From Ferrimonas sediminum (GTDB lineage: Bacteria > Pseudomonadota > Gammaproteobacteria > Enterobacterales > Shewanellaceae): DNA of 55,656 nt. Every line of letters starts with the position of its first letter. Positions within the stretch are counted from its first letter, which is position 1. Below the pieces are notes generated by a model. The model saw only the letters and a list, made by a program, of their open reading frames with translations. It did not search any database and was not told the DNA's origin. This document shows positions 17,381-25,837 of this stretch, piece by piece. The translations under genes were made by a program, and so were the position numbers. The stretch covers positions 1 through 55,656 of the forward strand of contig NZ_FNEM01000018.1 of assembly GCF_900100175.1 (NCBI RefSeq), read 5' to 3'.

Positions 17381-17997
17381 GGGGTAACCTCTCTTACCGG
17401 CGTGCGCCCCGGTTGTTCATCGCGAATCAACATTCCCTGCTGTTCGGTTACGCTGTAGCTGGGCTCCAGATAACCGGCGGACTCCTGCCACGACAGAAAC
17501 GCCTGGGAAGTCGACACCACTCGATTGTTGGCGATGTCCACCAGACGAGAGTTGATGATCACGCCGTCGCTGTCCTGGCTCAGGGTGGCGACCAGAACCT
17601 GATTCACCGGCAGGTTGGCTTCCAGGCGCTGATAATCCCGGCTGAGAATCAGGTTGCCCTGCTCCGATACTCGAATCTGTTTGCTGCTGTTGAGCTCCAC
17701 CAGGTTGAATCCTCGCTGATGCAGGGCAGACAACAAGCCTTCACCCAGCTGTCGGGGCAACCGGCCGCTGGCGTTGATGTTGTTCAGCCATACCGGGGTG
17801 GTGACGGCGATCAGCTGTCGCTTGTTCAGCAGGTCGTGGTTGCGCTCCAGATCTTCGGCAATGCGCGCAGACAGGTGAATCAGGGCACTGCTGTGCGGCA
17901 AACCTTTGCCGCTGTCGGAGTAGTCCGGCAATGGAGTCTCCGGTGGGGCGGCACAGGCCGTCAGTAGCAGGAACAGAACACCAATAGCCGCTTTCAT
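17377..17997 (-). CDS. flgO: FlgO, flagellar H-ring-associated lipoprotein
   Basis: From the ATG at 17997 the product is 206 aa with lipobox L-T-A-C (Cys 15) and a FlgO domain (PVWLNNINASGRLPRQLGEGL, then SRLVDIANNRVVSTSQAFL). FlgO is an outer-membrane protein of Vibrio-type polar flagella that works with FlgP. GGAG 6 nt upstream supports this start over the ATG at 18009. It is transcribed with flgP from the sigma-28 site at 18047-18073. Confidence 0.92.
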   Translation of the reverse strand: MKAAIGVLFLLLTACAAPPETPLPDYSDSGKGLPHSSALIHLSARIAEDLERNHDLLNKRQLIAVTTPVWLNNINASGRLPRQLGEGLLSALHQRGFNLVELNSSKQIRVSEQGNLILSRDYQRLEANLPVNQVLVATLSQDSDGVIINSRLVDIANNRVVSTSQAFLSWQESAGYLEPSYSVTEQQGMLIRDEQPGRTPVREVTP

Positions 17998-18046
17998 CAC
18001 TGTCTCCATAAAAGGGCGCCCGTCAGGCGCATCGTTTCTTAATGGG

Positions 18047-18073
18047 TTATCGGCTTAAAACTCCAGGGCTTTA
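18047..18073 (-). promoter_or_regulatory. Sigma-28 (FliA) promoter of flgOP
   Basis: Read on the minus strand it is TAAA-N15-GCCGATAA, an exact match to the FliA consensus. It ends about 50 bases before the flgO ATG. Confidence 0.85.
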
Positions 18074-18084
18074 ATTGCCATTGT

Positions 18085-18100
18085 CGGCACGGGCATTGCA
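18085..18100 (+). promoter_or_regulatory. Sigma-54 promoter of flgT
   Basis: CGGCAC-N5-TTGCA gives the exact GG-N10-GC spacing (18086-18087 and 18098-18099). It predicts a start near 18111, 24 bases before the flgT ATG. Confidence 0.75.
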
Positions 18101-18134
18101 TTATTTACGCCAACTGCATCGAGGAACATGACAG

Positions 18135-19268
18135 ATGATCAATTGGAGAACCACCGCCCTGCTCCTGGCCGGCTGTCTGGGTATGCCCGCCTGGGGACAA
18201 TGGACAACACTGACCGGCACCGCGCCCGTTGCCGGGCAGGGGATGGATCAGGCCCGTCAGCAGGCGATCAACAACGCCCTGAGCCAGGCCAGTGGCGACA
18301 CCATGGTGGTAGAAACCCTCAATAACGGGGTACTGAGCCAGGGCAGTGAACCTCTGAGCCAGGTGGGCCAGTATCAGGTGATTTCCGAACACGTTCGTGA
18401 CGACGTCCTGGAAGTGACGCTACAGGCCGACGTTCGCAGCATCGGCAGCCAATGCGACGGCGCCGGATTCCGCCAGGCGATTACCGTGCCCCGGGCCCAG
18501 GTGGTGCACCGTGAGCAACTGGTTCCGGGCAGCCTGTATGAGCTCGACGCCGCCATCAGCCGGTTGTTGTCCAACACCCTGAATGGCGAAGCGCGATCCC
18601 TGTTTGCCCATTCGCGCCCGGACATCAGTTTTGATTCGAATCAGCTCAATCAACAGTATCAGGGGGCCTGGGCGCAAGAGTTGACCATCAGGGACAACAG
18701 TCAATACATCGCGGTGGTACGAATCGATGATTTGACGGTGGATCCCCATAAGCCGCTGCTGGGCTGGTTCGCCTACGATCGCAATCGCTATTTCGGTGCC
18801 GACCTGTCGGTCTACGATGGCCTCAGTGGCCAGCTGGTGTGGCAAAATCGCTACCGGGCCCAGGGCGACTGGCCCTATGAGCGCACCGATGCCGTCAACA
18901 TCGCCAGCAGTCAGTTCTGGAACAGCGAATACGGTCAACAGATTCGTCAGACCGTGACTCAGATGGCCCAGGATCTGGATGCCACTCTGCATTGCCGCCC
19001 CCTCAATGGACGGGTGCTGGCGGTTAATGGCGAGCGGGTTACCATCAATCTGGGCAGTCGCCACGGCGTTCGGGTCGGGGACCGGTTGGCTCTGCAGAGT
19101 CGTCAGCAGGACCAGCAGAGTTGGTGGCCTCAGCAAAATGGCATCAAAGATCGTTTGGTGGTGGAGCAGGTTCAGCGGGAGCAGGCCATTGGCCGATTGC
19201 AGCCCGGCGCCAGTTACACCGCCTGGCAACCTCAGGATCTGGTTCGGGCCCAGGGGCAGAGTCGGTAA
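18135..19268 (+). CDS. flgT: FlgT, periplasmic flagellar H-ring protein
   Basis: This 377-residue secreted protein has a signal peptide ending MPAWGQ. The N-terminal domain (about 22-110) has the SHS2/dodecin-like look of FlgT-N (QARQQAINNALSQASGD), a middle TolB-like domain follows, and a small C-terminal beta domain (about 295-375) contains NLGSRHGVRVGDRLAL. Vibrio FlgT forms the H ring that lets MotX/MotY and the stator assemble. It is divergent from flgOP and convergent with flgN. Confidence 0.92.
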   Translation: MINWRTTALLLAGCLGMPAWGQWTTLTGTAPVAGQGMDQARQQAINNALSQASGDTMVVETLNNGVLSQGSEPLSQVGQYQVISEHVRDDVLEVTLQADVRSIGSQCDGAGFRQAITVPRAQVVHREQLVPGSLYELDAAISRLLSNTLNGEARSLFAHSRPDISFDSNQLNQQYQGAWAQELTIRDNSQYIAVVRIDDLTVDPHKPLLGWFAYDRNRYFGADLSVYDGLSGQLVWQNRYRAQGDWPYERTDAVNIASSQFWNSEYGQQIRQTVTQMAQDLDATLHCRPLNGRVLAVNGERVTINLGSRHGVRVGDRLALQSRQQDQQSWWPQQNGIKDRLVVEQVQREQAIGRLQPGASYTAWQPQDLVRAQGQSR

Positions 19269-19308
19269 CGGTCAATCCAATGAAGGGGCAGTGAGCAAGA
19301 CGGCTTGG

Positions 19309-19740
19309 TCAGGCTTTGATGGCCTTGCCCAGGCGGTTGCCGCTGCTGGTGGTTCCTGACTGGTTATAGGTCAGCGAGTTGGCACTCTTGGTGCTGTTGA
19401 GGATCTGTTGTAGCCGGCTGAGGCTGGCCAGGGTCTGATCTGCCAGTTGGCTGTTTTGTTGATTGAACATCTGGCATTGCGCCAGTACCGAACGGCATTG
19501 CTCAATGCCCTGACGGGCGTCGGTGTCGTTAGTCAGTTGCGCCACATCCGGGTGCCCGGCCAGGGCCGCGTCCGCCGCGTTGATGGCGTCCAGCTGGGCC
19601 AGTTTTTCCCTTAGCAGCGACTCGATGGCATCCGCATCCCGCTCCACCAGAGCCTGGTGTTCCTGCTGCAGCAGCTGTTGCAGTTGTTGTAAGCGCCCCT
19701 GCTGGGCACCGATCAACTGCAGAAGCTCTGGATTAACCAC
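19309..19740 (-). CDS. flgN: FlgN, export chaperone for FlgK and FlgL
   Basis: This 143-residue, helical, Gln-rich cytoplasmic protein has long amphipathic N-terminal helices (LLQLIGAQQGRLQQLQQLLQ) and a Ser/Thr-rich flexible C-terminus ending SSGNRLGKAIKA. It is the size and form of FlgN, the chaperone of the hook-filament junction proteins. The start is GTG at 19740, overlapping the end of flgM by 8 bp. Confidence 0.88.
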   Translation of the reverse strand: MVNPELLQLIGAQQGRLQQLQQLLQQEHQALVERDADAIESLLREKLAQLDAINAADAALAGHPDVAQLTNDTDARQGIEQCRSVLAQCQMFNQQNSQLADQTLASLSRLQQILNSTKSANSLTYNQSGTTSSGNRLGKAIKA

Positions 19741-20044
19741 GGCCAGTCAGTTCACTTTCAAACTTGGACAGATTGCTGGCAAGCTTGTCCGGATCCACGT
19801 GGTAGCGGCCTTCGGCGATCTGTTGCTTCAGTGCTTCAACTTTGGCGCTGTTGACCTCCGGGGTCTCCTGCATCACTTTTTCAGCGCGCTGCAGTTGCTG
19901 GGCTTCCTGGGTCAGCATAACCTCATCCCCTTTGGCAGAGGGCTTGGCACCGGTGCTCTTTGCCTGGGCATCCGCACTCACCTGGCGCTTTGCCGGCTGC
20001 AGGCTGGCGGTGCCGCTGCTGAGCTTGTTAATGTCGATAGCCAT
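19733..20044 (-). CDS. flgM: FlgM, anti-sigma-28 factor
   Basis: From the ATG at 20044 the product is 103 aa. It starts MAIDINKLSSG and has a low-complexity linker and a C-terminal FliA-binding region (SAKVEALKQQIAEGRYHVDP, then LASNLSKFESEL). FlgM binds FliA and is exported once the hook is complete. The open frame continues 66 codons upstream but without FlgM character, and GGAG 9 nt ahead supports this start. A sigma-28 site at 20092-20118 gives autoregulation. Confidence 0.93.
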   Translation of the reverse strand: MAIDINKLSSGTASLQPAKRQVSADAQAKSTGAKPSAKGDEVMLTQEAQQLQRAEKVMQETPEVNSAKVEALKQQIAEGRYHVDPDKLASNLSKFESELTGRG

Positions 20045-20091
20045 CGTATTGGCTCCGTCGGTTAGGGGTAAAATCGGGTGTTCTACAAGAC

Positions 20092-20118
20092 CTATCGGCC
20101 ATTGTACAGAAAGCTTTA
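20092..20118 (-). promoter_or_regulatory. Sigma-28 (FliA) promoter of flgMN
   Basis: Minus-strand TAAA-N15-GCCGATAG, an exact-spacing FliA match in the flgA-flgM gap, about 48 bases before the flgM ATG. Confidence 0.85.
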
Positions 20119-20126
20119 GGGTTATT

Positions 20127-20804
20127 TTACATTTTGACTTCCACTTGGCCAATGGCTGAGACGTAGGCCTCCACCATTCGCCGGGAGTTGCTGTTTTGCA
20201 CCCGTACCGATTCTCCCAGGCTGCCGCCACTGAGTGCAACACCGCTGGTGCGAATAGACAGATTGTCGTTATTCACCACAATCACCACCGGATCCCCTTT
20301 ACACACCAGGCAGATATTGTGTTGTGAAATGGCCTGGCCCGCAGCGGTTCGTCGCTTAAGCCGGGCACCATTCAACTCATCAGGATGGCTAAAGTGGTTG
20401 CCCCGAATACTGTTGGAATTCACGTAGCGAACCTCCAGCATGGTGTTGTCGATCACCGTATTGGCTCCCAGCGTGGTGGTGGCGATCACCACCGGGTATT
20501 CGACGGTTACCTGAACCGGCACATACACCAGCCAGGGAGAGGGGCCGGGGCAGCTGACTTTCACCGTTACATACCGGGCTCCGCTCTTGCCATTCGGGGC
20601 CTGGGCCTGCAATGGCTGTTCACAGCTGTCGAAGTGACGGCGTGAATCCAGTTCGTTGGCTTCGACGGAAATTCGGGCGCCCGGATCGGAGTCCAGGCTG
20701 TTCTGAACATAGCCTTCGGCGGTCTCCTGAATCAGAGCGAGAGAGGTCTCACACATTGCAGAAAAGGTGCACAGCAAAGAGAGCAAAAACAAACAGAGCT
20801 TCAT
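20127..20804 (-). CDS. flgA: FlgA, P-ring assembly chaperone
   Basis: This 225-residue periplasmic protein (from the ATG at 20804) has a signal peptide MKLCLFLLSLLCTFSAMC and a C-terminal SAF domain (about 110-225) with VVIATTTLGANTVI and the closing SGVALSGGSLGESVRVQNSNS block. FlgA helps FlgI form the P ring. The upstream ATG at 20843 would push the signal peptide off the N-terminus. It is divergent from cheV. Confidence 0.92.
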   Translation of the reverse strand: MKLCLFLLSLLCTFSAMCETSLALIQETAEGYVQNSLDSDPGARISVEANELDSRRHFDSCEQPLQAQAPNGKSGARYVTVKVSCPGPSPWLVYVPVQVTVEYPVVIATTTLGANTVIDNTMLEVRYVNSNSIRGNHFSHPDELNGARLKRRTAAGQAISQHNICLVCKGDPVVIVVNNDNLSIRTSGVALSGGSLGESVRVQNSNSRRMVEAYVSAIGQVEVKM

Positions 20805-20872
20805 GTAATTTGACCGGATTAGAGATAACCTACACTTGAACACAATTGGGGAAATTGATACAACGCAGTCGC

Positions 20873-20900
20873 ATCATAGCAAAAGTTTTCGCGCCAACAA
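20873..20900 (-). promoter_or_regulatory. Possible sigma-70 promoter of flgA
   Basis: Minus-strand TTGTTG, 16-bp spacer, TATGAT; no sigma-54 or sigma-28 match was found for flgA. Weak -35, so tentative. Confidence 0.3.
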
Positions 20901-20965
20901 TTTGTCAGTTGGGTTTACAGCAATAACTGTGCCTTTGTTTCTAGTTTTAATAAGGACATCTTTCG

Positions 20966-21889
20966 ATGGCTAGCATTTTAGATTCGGTGAATCAGCGAAC
21001 CCAGCTGGTTGGTCAAAACCGCCTTGAACTCCTGTTATTCCGTCTAAATGGCCGGCAGACCTTTGGGATCAACGTATTCAAGGTTCGTGAAGTATTGCAA
21101 TGCCCCAAACTGACCCTGCTGCCCAGGCTCAATAGCCTGATTCGTGGTGTGGCTCACATTCGAGGTCAGACCATCTCGGTCATCGACCTCTCTGCCGCCA
21201 TTGGTGGGCGCCCGGTCCAGGATACCGAAAACAGCTTCATCATCATCAGTGAATACAACCGTTCGGTTCAGGGATTCCTGGTGGCCGGTGTGGAACGCAT
21301 CGTGAACCTCAACTGGGACAGCGTCCTGCCACCACCCCAGGGAAGTGGCAAGAGTAACTACCTGACCGCGGTAACCGAACTGAACAATGAGCTGGTCGAA
21401 ATTCTCGATGTTGAGAAGATTCTTGATGAGATCACCCCGGCGAAGACCGACATCAGTGACGAAGTGGCTGCCAACCTGAGTCCGATCACCGAGCGCAAGC
21501 GCCGCATCATGGTGGTGGACGATTCCGCCGTAGCCCGTAAACAGATTGTGCGAGCCCTGGAGCCTCTGGGACTGGAGATTGAACTGGCTAAAGATGGTCT
21601 CGAAGCGCTGCGTCGGCTGGAAGAGCTAGTGAAGGACAAAGAGGACATCAATGAGGTCTTTGGTGGTATCATCTCCGACATCGAGATGCCAGAGATGGAT
21701 GGCTATACATTGACCGCGTCGATTCGGGATAACCCCAAATTGACCTCTCTGAAAGTGATTCTGCACACCTCCCTCAGCGGAGTGTTTAATCAGGCCATGG
21801 TACAAAAGGTCGGTGCAGATGACTTCATCGCAAAATTTAACCCCGACGAGCTGGCTGGCGCCATTGACCGTTATTTGAAAGAGGCCTGA
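20966..21889 (+). CDS. cheV: CheV, CheW-receiver coupling protein
   Basis: This 307-residue chemotaxis adaptor has an N-terminal CheW domain (about 18-160, with HIRGQTISVIDLSAAIG) and a C-terminal receiver (about 180-305). The receiver has the acidic pair VVDDS, phosphoacceptor Asp 238 in SDIEMPEMDG, and the Lys of FIAKF. CheV links receptors to CheA and may act as an adaptable phosphate sink. It is followed 4 bp later by cheR, a common pairing at the start of polar flagellar hook operons. Confidence 0.95.
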   Translation: MASILDSVNQRTQLVGQNRLELLLFRLNGRQTFGINVFKVREVLQCPKLTLLPRLNSLIRGVAHIRGQTISVIDLSAAIGGRPVQDTENSFIIISEYNRSVQGFLVAGVERIVNLNWDSVLPPPQGSGKSNYLTAVTELNNELVEILDVEKILDEITPAKTDISDEVAANLSPITERKRRIMVVDDSAVARKQIVRALEPLGLEIELAKDGLEALRRLEELVKDKEDINEVFGGIISDIEMPEMDGYTLTASIRDNPKLTSLKVILHTSLSGVFNQAMVQKVGADDFIAKFNPDELAGAIDRYLKEA

Positions 21890-21893
21890 ATCG

Positions 21894-22721
21894 GTGCCGA
21901 CGAAAACCTTAGCTCCTACTGAGTACCAGACCTTTGCCGCCTTCCTGCAGAAGCAGTGCGGCATCGTATTGGGTGATAACAAGCAGTATCTGGTACGTAG
22001 CCGCCTAAGTCCGCTGATGAAGTCCTTTCAGGTTGCTAGCCTGTCTGAACTGGTCAAGCAATCCATGCGTCCTGAGCAAGGCAAGCTGCGCATGGCCGTG
22101 ATCGAAGCGATGACCACCAACGAAACCTTCTGGTTTAGGGATAACTACCCCTATCAGCTGTTGTCTGAACAGCTGTTGCCGGAACTGGCCAAGCTTGGGC
22201 GGCCTATTCGTATCTGGTCGTCGGCCTGCTCTTCGGGGCAGGAGCCGTACTCCATGGCGATGATCGCCCAGGAGACCCGCCAGAAACGCCCCGGCATGCT
22301 GATGTCCGGCATCGATATCGTCGCCACCGATCTGTCCACCCAGATCCTCGACCAGGCCAAGGCCGCCGAGTACGATGAGTTGGCACTGACCCGGGGCTTG
22401 TCTCCCGAGCGGCGCAAACAGTTTTTCCAGCCATCGGCAAAAGGGATGAAAGTGAAGGATGAGGTTCGCCGCATGGTGAACTTCCGCCAGCTGAACCTGC
22501 TCGACAGCTACGCGCTGCTGGGGAAATTTGACATCATATTCTGTCGCAATGTGCTGATCTATTTTTCGGCGGAGGACAAGGGCAAGATCCTGCGGCAATT
22601 TGCTGCCGCTTTGAACCCGGGGGGCTATCTGGTTCTGGGGGCATCCGAGTCCCTGGCCGGGTTAAGCGATCAGTTCGAAATGCTCAGATTCCCAGAGGGA
22701 ATCATACATAGAAAGCGATAA
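21894..22721 (+). CDS. cheR: CheR, chemotaxis receptor methyltransferase
   Basis: This 275-residue SAM-dependent methyltransferase adds methyl groups to glutamates of chemoreceptors. It has the CheR N-terminal helical domain (about 5-75) with TNETFWFRD, then the SAM site RIWSSACSSGQEPYSMAM, an acidic DIVATDLS, and FDIIFCRNVLIYF. The start is GTG at 21894, 5 bases after the cheV stop. It ends in a terminator that overlaps the flgB promoter. Confidence 0.95.
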   Translation: MPTKTLAPTEYQTFAAFLQKQCGIVLGDNKQYLVRSRLSPLMKSFQVASLSELVKQSMRPEQGKLRMAVIEAMTTNETFWFRDNYPYQLLSEQLLPELAKLGRPIRIWSSACSSGQEPYSMAMIAQETRQKRPGMLMSGIDIVATDLSTQILDQAKAAEYDELALTRGLSPERRKQFFQPSAKGMKVKDEVRRMVNFRQLNLLDSYALLGKFDIIFCRNVLIYFSAEDKGKILRQFAAALNPGGYLVLGASESLAGLSDQFEMLRFPEGIIHRKR

Positions 22722-22738
22722 CGCTTCCTCTCCTGACT

Positions 22739-22769
22739 AAAAGGCGTGCCATTGGCACGCCTTTTGCTT
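22739..22769 (+). terminator. Terminator of cheVR, overlapping the flgB promoter
   Basis: A perfect 12-bp stem AAAAGGCGTGCC/GGCACGCCTTTT with loop ATT is followed by GCTTTT. The right arm contains the sigma-54 -24 element of flgB. Confidence 0.8.
22753..22768 (+). promoter_or_regulatory. Sigma-54 promoter of flgBCDE
   Basis: TGGCAC-GCCTT-TTGCT is a full match to the -24/-12 consensus, with GG at 22754-22755 and GC at 22766-22767. Predicted start near 22779; flgB begins at 22802 after AGGAGG. Confidence 0.88.
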
Positions 22770-22801
22770 TTCTAGGGCAAGACTGTTTTTAGGAGGCAAC
22801 A

Positions 22802-23203
22802 ATGGCCATATCGTTTGACAAAGCCCTGGGCATTCACCAGCACACCTTGGGTGTCCGCTCCAAGCGGGCCGAAGTGCTGGCAAACAATATCGCCAACGCC
22901 GATACCCCTAACTACAAGGCTCAGGACGTGGACTTTGAGCAGGCACTGAATCAGGCCAAGAGTGGCCAGAGCGGTGGCTTGTCCATGAGCAAGACCCACG
23001 ACAAGCATTTTGATCTTGGCCTGGAGCCGACCGCGGGTCTGGCATACCGGGTGCCGCTGCAGCCCGATACCGGTGACGGCAATACCGTCGATCTCAATGT
23101 GGAACGCAACAATTTCATGCAAAACAACCTGGAGCAACAGATGACGCTTGAGTTTCTCGGCGGCAAGTTCCAGGGGATGCGCAAGGCCATCAGGGGCGAA
23201 TAA
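22802..23203 (+). CDS. flgB: FlgB, proximal rod protein
   Basis: This 133-residue rod subunit has the N-terminal motif ANNIANADTPNYKAQDVDFE (residues 26-45) shared by axial proteins and a C-terminal coiled region NNFMQNNLEQQMTLEFLGGK. It is the innermost rod protein, exported by the type III apparatus. First gene of flgBCDE, with AGGAGG before the ATG and sigma-54 control. Confidence 0.96.
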   Translation: MAISFDKALGIHQHTLGVRSKRAEVLANNIANADTPNYKAQDVDFEQALNQAKSGQSGGLSMSKTHDKHFDLGLEPTAGLAYRVPLQPDTGDGNTVDLNVERNNFMQNNLEQQMTLEFLGGKFQGMRKAIRGE

Positions 23204-23205
23204 CC

Positions 23206-23622
23206 ATGAGCTTATTCAACATTTTTGATGTAGCAGGTTCGGGAATGTCGGCACAGAACGTGCGACTGAACACCACCGCCAGTAACATCGCCAACGCCAA
23301 CAGCGTCAGCAGCAGTGCCGGCGACACCTACCGGGCCCGGCAGCCGGTGTTTGCCGCCCAGTTGGATGAATTCAGCGCCCAGCAGCAGGCTGCGTCCGGC
23401 GTCAAAATCGAGGGCATCGTTGAAAGCGATAAGCCTCTGGTACGCGAGTTCTCCCCCAACCACCCGCTGGCAGATGAAGACGGCTACATCTACAAGCCGA
23501 ACGTCAATGTGGTGGAGGAGATGGCCAACATGATCTCGGCATCCCGCAGCTATCAGGCCAACGTCGAAGTCGCGGACGCCGCCAAGACCCTGGCTAAACA
23601 AACCCTGAAACTGGGGCAGTAG
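23206..23622 (+). CDS. flgC: FlgC, proximal rod protein
   Basis: This 138-residue rod subunit has N-terminal TTASNIANANSV (about 25-36) and a C-terminal PNVNVVEEMANMISASRSYQ, the heptad-bearing axial end. It starts 2 bp after flgB. Confidence 0.96.
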   Translation: MSLFNIFDVAGSGMSAQNVRLNTTASNIANANSVSSSAGDTYRARQPVFAAQLDEFSAQQQAASGVKIEGIVESDKPLVREFSPNHPLADEDGYIYKPNVNVVEEMANMISASRSYQANVEVADAAKTLAKQTLKLGQ

Positions 23623-23632
23623 GAGGTAAACG

Positions 23633-24316
23633 ATGAGCACGATCGACAATAACTACCTCAACTCCCTGAAGTGGGAGGACAAGTCCTCTCTGCCGGAGAG
23701 TAATAACAACCAGGCGCTGACTCAGGAAGATTTCTTCTCCCTGCTGTCGCAGCAGTTGTCCATGCAGGATCCCTTTAAGCCGGTGGATAACGATCAGATG
23801 ATCTCTCAGATGTCGTCGTTTGCCACTGTCGATGGCATCGGCACCCTCAATGAAGAGATCAAAAACATGAACGCCTCCATGACCTCTTCCCAGGCGCTGG
23901 AAGCCAGCAGCCTGGTGGGGCAGAAGGTGTTGATCCCCTCTGATACCGGCAGCAGCGACGGTGTTAACCCGGTTGCCGGTGTCGTTGCCGCGCCTGCCGG
24001 GGCCGGCACCATGACCGTCAAGGTTAAGGATTCGGCCGGACAGATTGTGCGCACCCTTGAGGTGCCGGCCGGCAGCGGCGGTAACGTCGACTTCAACTGG
24101 GACGGCAACAATGCCGATGGCAACAAATTGCCAGCGGGCAACTACAGCTTTACCGCAGAGGCTCTGGTCGGTGGTAAGACCGAGACCCTGCCCGTATTTA
24201 CCTACGCCCACGTCAGCAGTGTCACGCTGGGCGGAGCAAATTTCGATACAGTCCTTAATCTGCGCGGTGTTGGCGGCATCAAGCTTGCTGATGTATTGGC
24301 AGTCGCAGAAGGGTAA
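23633..24316 (+). CDS. flgD: FlgD, hook-capping scaffold
   Basis: This 227-residue protein has the N-terminal flgD domain LTQEDFFSLLSQQLSMQDPF, QMISQMSSFATVDGI, and a central FlgD Ig-like/tudor region (DFNWDGNNADGNKLPAGNYSF, here split by a linker). FlgD caps the growing hook and is lost when it is complete. AGGAGGT precedes the ATG. Confidence 0.95.
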   Translation: MSTIDNNYLNSLKWEDKSSLPESNNNQALTQEDFFSLLSQQLSMQDPFKPVDNDQMISQMSSFATVDGIGTLNEEIKNMNASMTSSQALEASSLVGQKVLIPSDTGSSDGVNPVAGVVAAPAGAGTMTVKVKDSAGQIVRTLEVPAGSGGNVDFNWDGNNADGNKLPAGNYSFTAEALVGGKTETLPVFTYAHVSSVTLGGANFDTVLNLRGVGGIKLADVLAVAEG

Positions 24317-24331
24317 TCAAGAGGAAAAAGC

Positions 24332-25732
24332 ATGTCTTTTAATATCTCACTCAGCGGCCTGAACGCCGCCCAGAAGGATCTGGATACCACTTCTAACAAC
24401 ATTGCCAACGTCAACACCATTGGCTTTAAGGAATCCCGGGCGGAGTTTGCTGACGTCTATTCCAACTCACTGTTTACCAACAGCAAGACCAACGTCGGCA
24501 GTGGTGTGGCAACCTCTGAGGTGGCCCAGCAGTTCCACCAGGGCTCGCTGCAGTTCACCAACAACGCTCTGGATCTGGCCATCAACGGCAACGGCATGTT
24601 TGTGACCACCTCGGAGTTTGGTACTCAGGATTACAACTTCACCCGCGCCGGTGCCTTTAAGCTGAATGACCAGAACTTCATGGTGGACTCCCTGGGCAAC
24701 TACCTGATGGCGCTGCCGGTGAACGATGATGGCTCGGTGCAGTCGGTGAGTATCTCCACCACCACACCGGTACAGATTCCCCAAACCGCCGGCCAGCCGA
24801 CACAGACTTCTCAGGTCAATATGTCCATGAACCTGCCGGCGGCGGATGTGACCCACGATCCGGCCAACTTCGATGCTGCGGATCCGACCACCTACAACAA
24901 CGCCACCTCGGTAACGGTGTACGATTCCCTGGGTGAGCCGCACATCATGACCCAGTACTTCGTCAAACCACCGGGCGGCGCGCTGAACAACAACAACCAG
25001 TGGATCACCTTCATGACCATGGACGACAAGCCGGTCAACCTTGGTGATGCCGGTGGCGCCGCCACCAACGGTACCTGGGATCAGGACGTTGATGGTGACG
25101 GTGTGATTACGCCGCCTCCCGCGGGTACTGATCTGCAGAACGTGGCAGCCGTCAACGCGTCCGGCCACACCGGCGCGGTGCTGAGCTTTGACGACACCGG
25201 TAACTATATCGGCTCAAACCCCACCATGATTCAAAGTGTTGCTTTGGGTAACACCGGTGCCGGTGTCATTGGCCCCGGCGCCGATGGCACTCAGCGGGTA
25301 GAGTTGCGCTTTGATAACCCGACCCAGTACGCGTCGTCGTTTGAAGTGACCCAGTTGAAGCAGGACGGGGCCACCGTGGGCCGTCTGACCAACGTGGAAG
25401 TGGCTGCTGATGGTCTGATTGCTGCTACGTATTCCAACGGTACCGAAGTGGCTTTGGGTAAAGTGGCACTGGCCCGATTCGCCAACGAGCAGGGACTGTC
25501 CCAGCAGGGAAACACCTCCTGGAAACAGAGCCTGGCCTCCGGTGAAGCGCTGATTGGTGAGCCGAATACCGGTGCCTTCGGCAGCGTCAACTCCGCCGCA
25601 CTGGAGCAGTCCAACACCGACCTGACCACCGAACTGGTGGATCTCATCAGTGCCCAGCGCAACTTCCAGGCCAACTCCCGTGCCCTGGATATCGCCAACC
25701 AGTTGCAGCAGAACATCCTGCAAATCCGATAA
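24332..25732 (+). CDS. flgE: FlgE, hook protein
   Basis: This 466-residue hook subunit has N-terminal SGLNAAQKDLDTTSNNIANV, a variable central region (about 150-330) rich in Asp, Gly and Pro, and a C-terminal DLISAQRNFQANSRALDIAN. It is longer than the roughly 400-residue enterobacterial form, as in Vibrio relatives. It ends the flgBCDE unit and is followed by a GC-rich hairpin. Confidence 0.96.
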   Translation: MSFNISLSGLNAAQKDLDTTSNNIANVNTIGFKESRAEFADVYSNSLFTNSKTNVGSGVATSEVAQQFHQGSLQFTNNALDLAINGNGMFVTTSEFGTQDYNFTRAGAFKLNDQNFMVDSLGNYLMALPVNDDGSVQSVSISTTTPVQIPQTAGQPTQTSQVNMSMNLPAADVTHDPANFDAADPTTYNNATSVTVYDSLGEPHIMTQYFVKPPGGALNNNNQWITFMTMDDKPVNLGDAGGAATNGTWDQDVDGDGVITPPPAGTDLQNVAAVNASGHTGAVLSFDDTGNYIGSNPTMIQSVALGNTGAGVIGPGADGTQRVELRFDNPTQYASSFEVTQLKQDGATVGRLTNVEVAADGLIAATYSNGTEVALGKVALARFANEQGLSQQGNTSWKQSLASGEALIGEPNTGAFGSVNSAALEQSNTDLTTELVDLISAQRNFQANSRALDIANQLQQNILQIR

Positions 25733-25739
25733 TATCGGA

Positions 25740-25772
25740 TTGCCGCCCCGGCCTCCGGGGCGGCAACCCTTT
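25740..25772 (+). terminator. Hairpin after flgE
   Basis: The stem TTGCCGCCCCGG-CCT-CCGGGGCGGCAA is very stable and is followed by CCCTTTTCCT, a modest T-tract. Probably a terminator separating flgBCDE from flgF-L. Confidence 0.65.
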
Positions 25773-25837
25773 TCCTCTTCCTGCCTTTGATTTTTCTTAA
25801 CTGCCCCTGAACCGCCACAAAATCGCCCATTTTTTCT

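Noticed and set aside
20902-20929. Sigma-70 promoter of cheV
   Set aside because: TTGTCA with a 16-bp spacer to TAACTG is too poor at the -10 to list as a feature; no sigma-54 or sigma-28 match either.
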